Below are positions 60,100-64,000 of a DNA stretch of 64,000 nucleotides, one piece after another. The notes beneath the pieces were generated by a model, which worked only from the letters and a program-made list of their open reading frames with translations, had not been told where the DNA came from and did not search any database. The DNA lies in the NCBI RefSeq assembly GCF_001421515.1, contig NZ_LMKM01000037.1, positions 1 through 64,000 on the forward strand. Reading direction: 5' to 3'. The position numbers were made by a program, and so were the translations under genes. Source of the stretch: Pedobacter sp. Leaf216 (GTDB lineage Bacteria; Bacteroidota; Bacteroidia; Sphingobacteriales; Sphingobacteriaceae). Numbering within the stretch: the stretch's first letter is position 1; every line of letters starts with the position of its first letter.

Positions 60100-61446
60100 T
60101 TACTTTTTCTTATCGAATTTTTTACCTTTTTTAAAGCTCTTAATCTGCTTTCCGGCCTTTGCTTTCGCTTTTTCCCTTACCTTTTTTTCAATTGCAGCAG
60201 CATGTTTTTTCTCATGGAAAGCACCTTTAAAATCAGGATCTTCTTTCCGTTTTTGCATATCAATTTCCTTCGCAATGTGTTGACGTTCTTCGTAAGGGGT
60301 TTCATCAATAAAAACTCCTTCAGGAATTTCAACAACAGGAATATACTGGCGGATCAGTTTTTCGATTTTGCGGATATAATATTTTTCAGCATCTGTAGCA
60401 AATGTTATCGCATCGCCTTTGGCAAAAGCCCTACCTGTACGCCCGATACGGTGCACATAATCTTCAATAATGATAGGCACATCGAAATTAATTACGTGAC
60501 TTACATCACTTACATCAATCCCTCTACTCGCAACATCTGTAGCAACCAAAACCCTGATATTACCTTCTTTAAAGCTATTTATAGAGTTAATTCTTGTATT
60601 CTGACCTTTATTGGCATGAATTACGCGAACATTATCGGCACCATACCTCCGTTCGATAAAACTATATATGTTATCTGCAACGGTTTTGGTTTTACAAAAA
60701 ATAATCAGGCGGTTAAAAGCCTCGTCATTCTTTAGCAAATGCTGAAGCAAGTTAATTTTCGTTTTAAAATTCGGAACGTAATATAAGGCCTGTGTTACAT
60801 TTGCAGCCGGGGTTGCTTGCGCAGATGCCTCAATCACAAGTGGATTATTCAAGAAATCGCCGGCAATTTTTTGTACTAGCTCACTCATTGTTGCCGAAAA
60901 CAGCAAATTTTGGCGTTTACGTGGAACAATTTCTAAAATTCGGTGAATTGAGCCAATAAAGCCCATATCCATCATTTTATCAGCTTCATCCAACACTAAA
61001 AATTTAAGACTTTGGGTATTGATATCGCCAGACAAATACAAATCCAAAAATCTTCCAGGGGTAGCAATCAAAATGTCGATACCCTTAGCAATCTGTTCTT
61101 TCTGCGTTTTTGGACCAATTCCACCGAAAATTACCAATGAACGTAGATCGGTATGTGTAGAAAACAACTTTACCTGCTCTGCAATTTGCATGGCCAATTC
61201 GCGGGTTGGAGATAAAATCAAAGCCCTGGGATTGTCACCCTGAGCATATTTTAATTGCATTAAAATAGGCAAAACAAAAGCCGCGGTTTTCCCTGTACCG
61301 GTTTCGGCAATACCAAAAATATCCTGTCCCGATAATACCGGAGCAATTGCTTTTTCCTGTATCGGCGTGGCAACGGTGTAACCTGCATCGGCAACTGCAT
61401 TTAAAATTTGCCTGTTTAACTTAAATTCTTCGAACGATTTTGCCAT
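60100..61446 (-). CDS. DEAD-box RNA helicase, RhlE-like
   Basis: This ATP-dependent RNA helicase has about 448 residues. Motifs are Q (FKLNRQIL), AETGTGKT (I), PTRELA (Ia), GG and TPGR (Ib), VLDEADKMMD (II), SAT (III), IIFCKTK (IV), VATDVASRGIDV (V) and HRIGRTGRAF (VI). The basic tail (KKHAAAIEKK, KGKKFDKKK) is typical of RhlE/SrmB-like enzymes that remodel ribosomal or cold-shock RNA. The start three codons inside the longest frame fits the family. Confidence 0.93.
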   Translation of the reverse strand: MAKSFEEFKLNRQILNAVADAGYTVATPIQEKAIAPVLSGQDIFGIAETGTGKTAAFVLPILMQLKYAQGDNPRALILSPTRELAMQIAEQVKLFSTHTDLRSLVIFGGIGPKTQKEQIAKGIDILIATPGRFLDLYLSGDINTQSLKFLVLDEADKMMDMGFIGSIHRILEIVPRKRQNLLFSATMSELVQKIAGDFLNNPLVIEASAQATPAANVTQALYYVPNFKTKINLLQHLLKNDEAFNRLIIFCKTKTVADNIYSFIERRYGADNVRVIHANKGQNTRINSINSFKEGNIRVLVATDVASRGIDVSDVSHVINFDVPIIIEDYVHRIGRTGRAFAKGDAITFATDAEKYYIRKIEKLIRQYIPVVEIPEGVFIDETPYEERQHIAKEIDMQKRKEDPDFKGAFHEKKHAAAIEKKVREKAKAKAGKQIKSFKKGKKFDKKK

Positions 61447-61736
61447 AGCGCACAAAGATAGTGATTAAGGTTGAGGGTTTGAAGGTGTTAGGCAGATGGT
61501 TTCGATCACATTCAAAAACAGGGCTCCTTTTATAAGAATGAGTAGAAAAGCAATTTCAGGAATTCTTCTTTAATCAAGCCCCACAATCTGCTCTACTTCA
61601 TGCCAGTAATTTTCCGGTTTATTGCATTCAAAACAGTAACATTAAAACTCTTCTGTACCTCTTTCCGCTTAACCAGCGTGTCAAAATTCTCAAATCTCCT
61701 ATCTAACTTCTCAAATCTATTTTTACCTTTGAAAGT

Positions 61737-63071
61737 ATGAATACTTACCTGATAAAAGCTGCCACAATTGTAAATGAAGGACAAAAAATTGTTGCTGATG
61801 TATTGATAAAAGATGGATTGATAACCAAAATAGGCCAAAATTTATCTGCAGCCGATGCACAAGAAATCAACGCAGAAGGCCAATACCTTTTACCAGGAAT
61901 GATTGATGACCAGGTGCATTTTCGCGAGCCGGGCTTAACCCATAAAGCAGATATTTTTACCGAAAGTATGGCTGCCGTTGCCGGTGGGATTACATCCTTT
62001 ATGGAAATGCCAAATACTGTACCCAATACCTTAACACAAGATTTACTGGCTGATAAATATGAAATTGCCGCACAAACTTCGCTGGCCAATTATTCATTTT
62101 ATATGGGCGCCAGTAACGATAATATTGAAGAGGTACTAAAAACGGATCCAAAAAATGTTTGCGGAATTAAAGTCTTCATGGGCTCATCCACAGGAAATAT
62201 GCTGGTTGATAACGAAAAAACGTTAGAAAACATCTTTAGCAAAGCACCGATTTTGGTAGCAACCCATTGCGAAGATGAAGCCACTATTCGCCATAATCTT
62301 GCCGAATTTAAAGCGAAATACGGTGAGGATCTTACAATTGAAATGCATCCACTGATCCGTAGTGCTGAGGCTTGTTATAAATCATCCTCATTAGCGGTAG
62401 AACTGGCTAAAACTTATCAAACACGTTTACACATTCTACATATCTCTACAGCAAAAGAAATTGCTTTATTTGATAACATTACTCCATTAAAAGATAAAAA
62501 AATTACAGCCGAAGCTTGCGTGCATCACCTATGGTTTAACGATAAGGATTACGCATCAAAGGGAAATTTCATTAAATGGAACCCGGCTGTGAAAACCGAA
62601 GATGATCAAAAAGGGGTGCTCAAAGGTGTATTAGAAAATTATATTGATGTAATTGCCACAGATCATGCGCCACATACATTGGCAGAAAAGCAACAGCCTT
62701 ACAGTCAGGCTCCATCAGGAGGGCCATTGGTTCAGCATGCTTTGCCTGCTTTGCTGGAAATGCATTTACAGGGTAAAATTTCTTTAGAAAAAATTGTTGA
62801 AAAAACGGCACATAACCTAGCGATTTGTTTTGATATAGAAAAACGCGGATTTATACGGGAAGGATACTGGGCTGATTTAGTTTTGGTAGATTTAAAAGAT
62901 TCATGGACGGTAACCAAGCTTAATAATTTTTACAAATGTGGCTGGAGCCCCTTTGATGGAGATACTTTCCAGGCGAGTATTACACATACTTTTGTATCAG
63001 GCAATTTAGCTTATCAAAAAGGGAAATTCACGACTGATCAAATCGGAAAACGCCTAACTTTTGCCAGATAG
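61737..63071 (+). CDS. pyrC: Dihydroorotase
   Basis: This 444-residue amidohydrolase of pyrimidine synthesis interconverts carbamoyl aspartate and dihydroorotate. The metal region is LLPGMIDDQVHFREPGLTHK, where the first His of the usual HxH is Gln59, as seen in a class of Bacteroidota dihydroorotases. Other signatures are SFMEMPNTVPNT, GIKVFMGSSTGNMLVD and VIATDHAPHTLAEK. A TACCTTTG element at 61724-61731 lies just before the ATG, so the transcript may be nearly leaderless. Confidence 0.93.
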   Translation: MNTYLIKAATIVNEGQKIVADVLIKDGLITKIGQNLSAADAQEINAEGQYLLPGMIDDQVHFREPGLTHKADIFTESMAAVAGGITSFMEMPNTVPNTLTQDLLADKYEIAAQTSLANYSFYMGASNDNIEEVLKTDPKNVCGIKVFMGSSTGNMLVDNEKTLENIFSKAPILVATHCEDEATIRHNLAEFKAKYGEDLTIEMHPLIRSAEACYKSSSLAVELAKTYQTRLHILHISTAKEIALFDNITPLKDKKITAEACVHHLWFNDKDYASKGNFIKWNPAVKTEDDQKGVLKGVLENYIDVIATDHAPHTLAEKQQPYSQAPSGGPLVQHALPALLEMHLQGKISLEKIVEKTAHNLAICFDIEKRGFIREGYWADLVLVDLKDSWTVTKLNNFYKCGWSPFDGDTFQASITHTFVSGNLAYQKGKFTTDQIGKRLTFAR

Positions 63072-63107
63072 ATTTGTTATATTTGTTTTAATATAAAGTT
63101 ATTATAT

Positions 63108-63305
63108 ATGGAAACATTAATTGCACATCCAAAAAACGAAGAAGAAGCTACTGCCTTGAAAGTTGTTATGAAAGTTTTGAAGATCGATTTTGAAACAGAA
63201 GAAAGTCCGTATAACCCAGAATTTGTAGCTAAAATAAAAAGAAGTCAAGAACAAATGAAAGCGGGAAAAGGTGTCAAAATTGCCGTAGAAGATTTATGGA
63301 AATAA
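63108..63305 (+). CDS. Antitoxin of a YoeB-type module (DUF2683-like)
   Basis: This 65-residue protein, METLIAHPKNEEEATALKVV then MKVLKIDFETEESPYNPEF, has a short acidic helix, a possible DNA-binding first part and a C-terminal tail (GVKIAVEDLWK) that would cover the toxin. It matches the DUF2683 pattern found before YoeB/Txe toxins in Bacteroidota. It lies 55 bp upstream of the toxin gene on the same strand and probably autoregulates the pair. Confidence 0.85.
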   Translation: METLIAHPKNEEEATALKVVMKVLKIDFETEESPYNPEFVAKIKRSQEQMKAGKGVKIAVEDLWK

Positions 63306-63360
63306 GCTCTTGGGTGACGTACAAAACATGATAAAATAAATCCATTAAGCGCTCAATACC

Positions 63361-63621
63361 ATGGATATTATATATTATGATGAAGCCTTAGCCGACATCG
63401 AATTTTGGAAAAAATCTGGAAATAAAACAATTCAGAAGAAGATTCAACAGTTAATTATTGCGATTTTGAAAGACCCGTATGAAGGGATTGGAAAACCAGA
63501 ACCTTTAAAACATGATTTATCCAGTTTATGGTCCAGAAGAATAAATCGCGAACACAGAATCATCTATCAGATATTAAACGATGCCTTACATATCCATTCA
63601 CTAAGAGGCCATTATAAATAA
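63361..63621 (+). CDS. Txe/YoeB-family toxin
   Basis: This 86-residue ribosome-dependent mRNA interferase is of the RelE superfamily. The family region GIGKPEPLKHDLSSLWSRRI, followed by NREHRIIYQILND and a final HSLRGHYK, contains the catalytic Glu, Arg and His residues of YoeB. The normal length and an upstream antitoxin make a complete type II module. Free toxin cleaves mRNA on the ribosome during stress. Confidence 0.95.
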   Translation: MDIIYYDEALADIEFWKKSGNKTIQKKIQQLIIAILKDPYEGIGKPEPLKHDLSSLWSRRINREHRIIYQILNDALHIHSLRGHYK

Positions 63622-63624
63622 ATA

Positions 63625-64000
63625 ATGATAGCCCGACGATTACTCATCAAATTATTCATTTCACTTGGTCTTGCCATCTTAATTTTCACCTTTGGCTTCT
63701 TCCCCACCCTTGTCCAAAAATATTATTCAACAGGCTTTTACCCTTATATTTCTTCAGCATTAAGATTTATATCGTCCATTTTCCCTTTTGCCATCGGCGA
63801 TATCATTTATGCTTTGCTTATTGGCTTTGTATTTTATAAGATTTTTAGGTTTTATAAGCAACGAAAATCACTAAAAAAGACGGATAGGATTTTTGTTCCT
63901 TTACAAGTGCTCAACTTTTTTCTGGTTCTCTATATCATTTTTAAAATTGTATGGGGCTTAAATTACAGTCGACCAAGTGTTAGTGAAGAATTAGGCATAG
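63625..64000 (+). CDS. DUF3810 family membrane protein, cut by the window end
   Basis: The first 125 codons are visible. After MIARRLLIKLFISLGLAILI the protein shows a second helix (FPFAIGDIIYALLIGFVFY), a third (VLNFFLVLYIIFKIVWG), and the DUF3810 hallmark GLNYSRPSVSEELG. The remainder lies outside. DUF3810 proteins are membrane proteins of unknown role in Bacteroidota. The gene begins 3 bp after the toxin stop, probably by chance. Confidence 0.85.
   Translation, partial: MIARRLLIKLFISLGLAILIFTFGFFPTLVQKYYSTGFYPYISSALRFISSIFPFAIGDIIYALLIGFVFYKIFRFYKQRKSLKKTDRIFVPLQVLNFFLVLYIIFKIVWGLNYSRPSVSEELGI

Noticed and set aside
61593..61838. Minus-strand frame overlapping the pyrC start
   Set aside because: It is antisense to pyrC and its promoter, and its composition is not protein-like.
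1..64000. CRISPR arrays
   Set aside because: No regularly spaced identical repeats with unique spacers were seen. The tandem units at 24 and 33438 have no spacers, and those at 38616 are irregular.

Overview
The window is chromosomal DNA from a Bacteroidota bacterium, most likely a Pedobacter-type member of the Sphingobacteriaceae. The evidence is the gene content (gldC, a BatA-type protein, DUF4199 and DUF3810 proteins, an LuxC-type reductase beside a ferredoxin, a fused HisB and HisIE), the near absence of Shine-Dalgarno sequences, a TTTG/TAnnTTTG promoter ahead of the his operon, and several families of intergenic palindromic repeats. The genus is an inference from overall character, not from a search.

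Layout. Positions 1-6.55 kb are accessory DNA next to a tRNA-Leu. They hold IS21-like terminal repeats that cut a PIN-like gene, a reverse transcriptase followed by a HEPN-like partner gene and preceded by a hairpin-rich leader, an orphan gene, and a large serine recombinase with a coupled small gene. The recombinase reading frame runs antisense through the tRNA-Leu. Positions 6.7-22 kb are mainly core genes on the minus strand: hscB, rseP, dxr, a GH3-type adenylating enzyme, two glycosyltransferases, membrane proteins, an apparently dead dihydroorotase paralogue coupled to a BatA-type protein, and an L,D-transpeptidase.

Positions 22-30.2 kb carry a complete histidine operon, hisG-D-C-B-H-A-F-IE. 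It is preceded by a promoter, a 15-residue leader peptide with five His codons, and a terminator hairpin, which together form a classical attenuator. A DUF559 endonuclease gene bounded by inverted GC-rich palindromic arms sits between hisA and hisF and is fused in frame to HisF, which has lost its own start codon. Related arms occur at the hisF/hisI junction and upstream of the GH3 gene. At each place the upstream arm begins at the stop codon of the preceding gene and the downstream arm is translated as a Pro/Gly/Trp-rich peptide.

Positions 30-45 kb mix core genes (WD40, NlpC/P60, universal stress protein, ferredoxin, acyl-CoA reductase, ftsE, grpE-dnaJ, ppx, maf, kdsC, iscX, fdx) with decayed genes (a frameshifted nucleotidyltransferase, an internally deleted acetyltransferase). 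There is also a tandem array of twelve TTTAGGG units, an 0.8-kb gene-free region with diverged hairpin repeats, and an IS4-family element that landed in a terminator. Positions 45-57 kb hold two separate cytochrome c maturation clusters (ccmF-ccmE and ccmB-ccmC-ccmD), a three-gene envelope cluster and glutamate dehydrogenase. Positions 57-64 kb hold ogt, a lipocalin, gldC, a DEAD-box helicase, an active-type dihydroorotase, a YoeB-type toxin-antitoxin pair and the start of a DUF3810 gene cut by the window edge.

The strongest candidates for something new are the RT/HEPN-like operon with its structured leader, and the translated palindromic-arm elements with their DUF559 version. Both are read from sequence alone and were not checked against any database.
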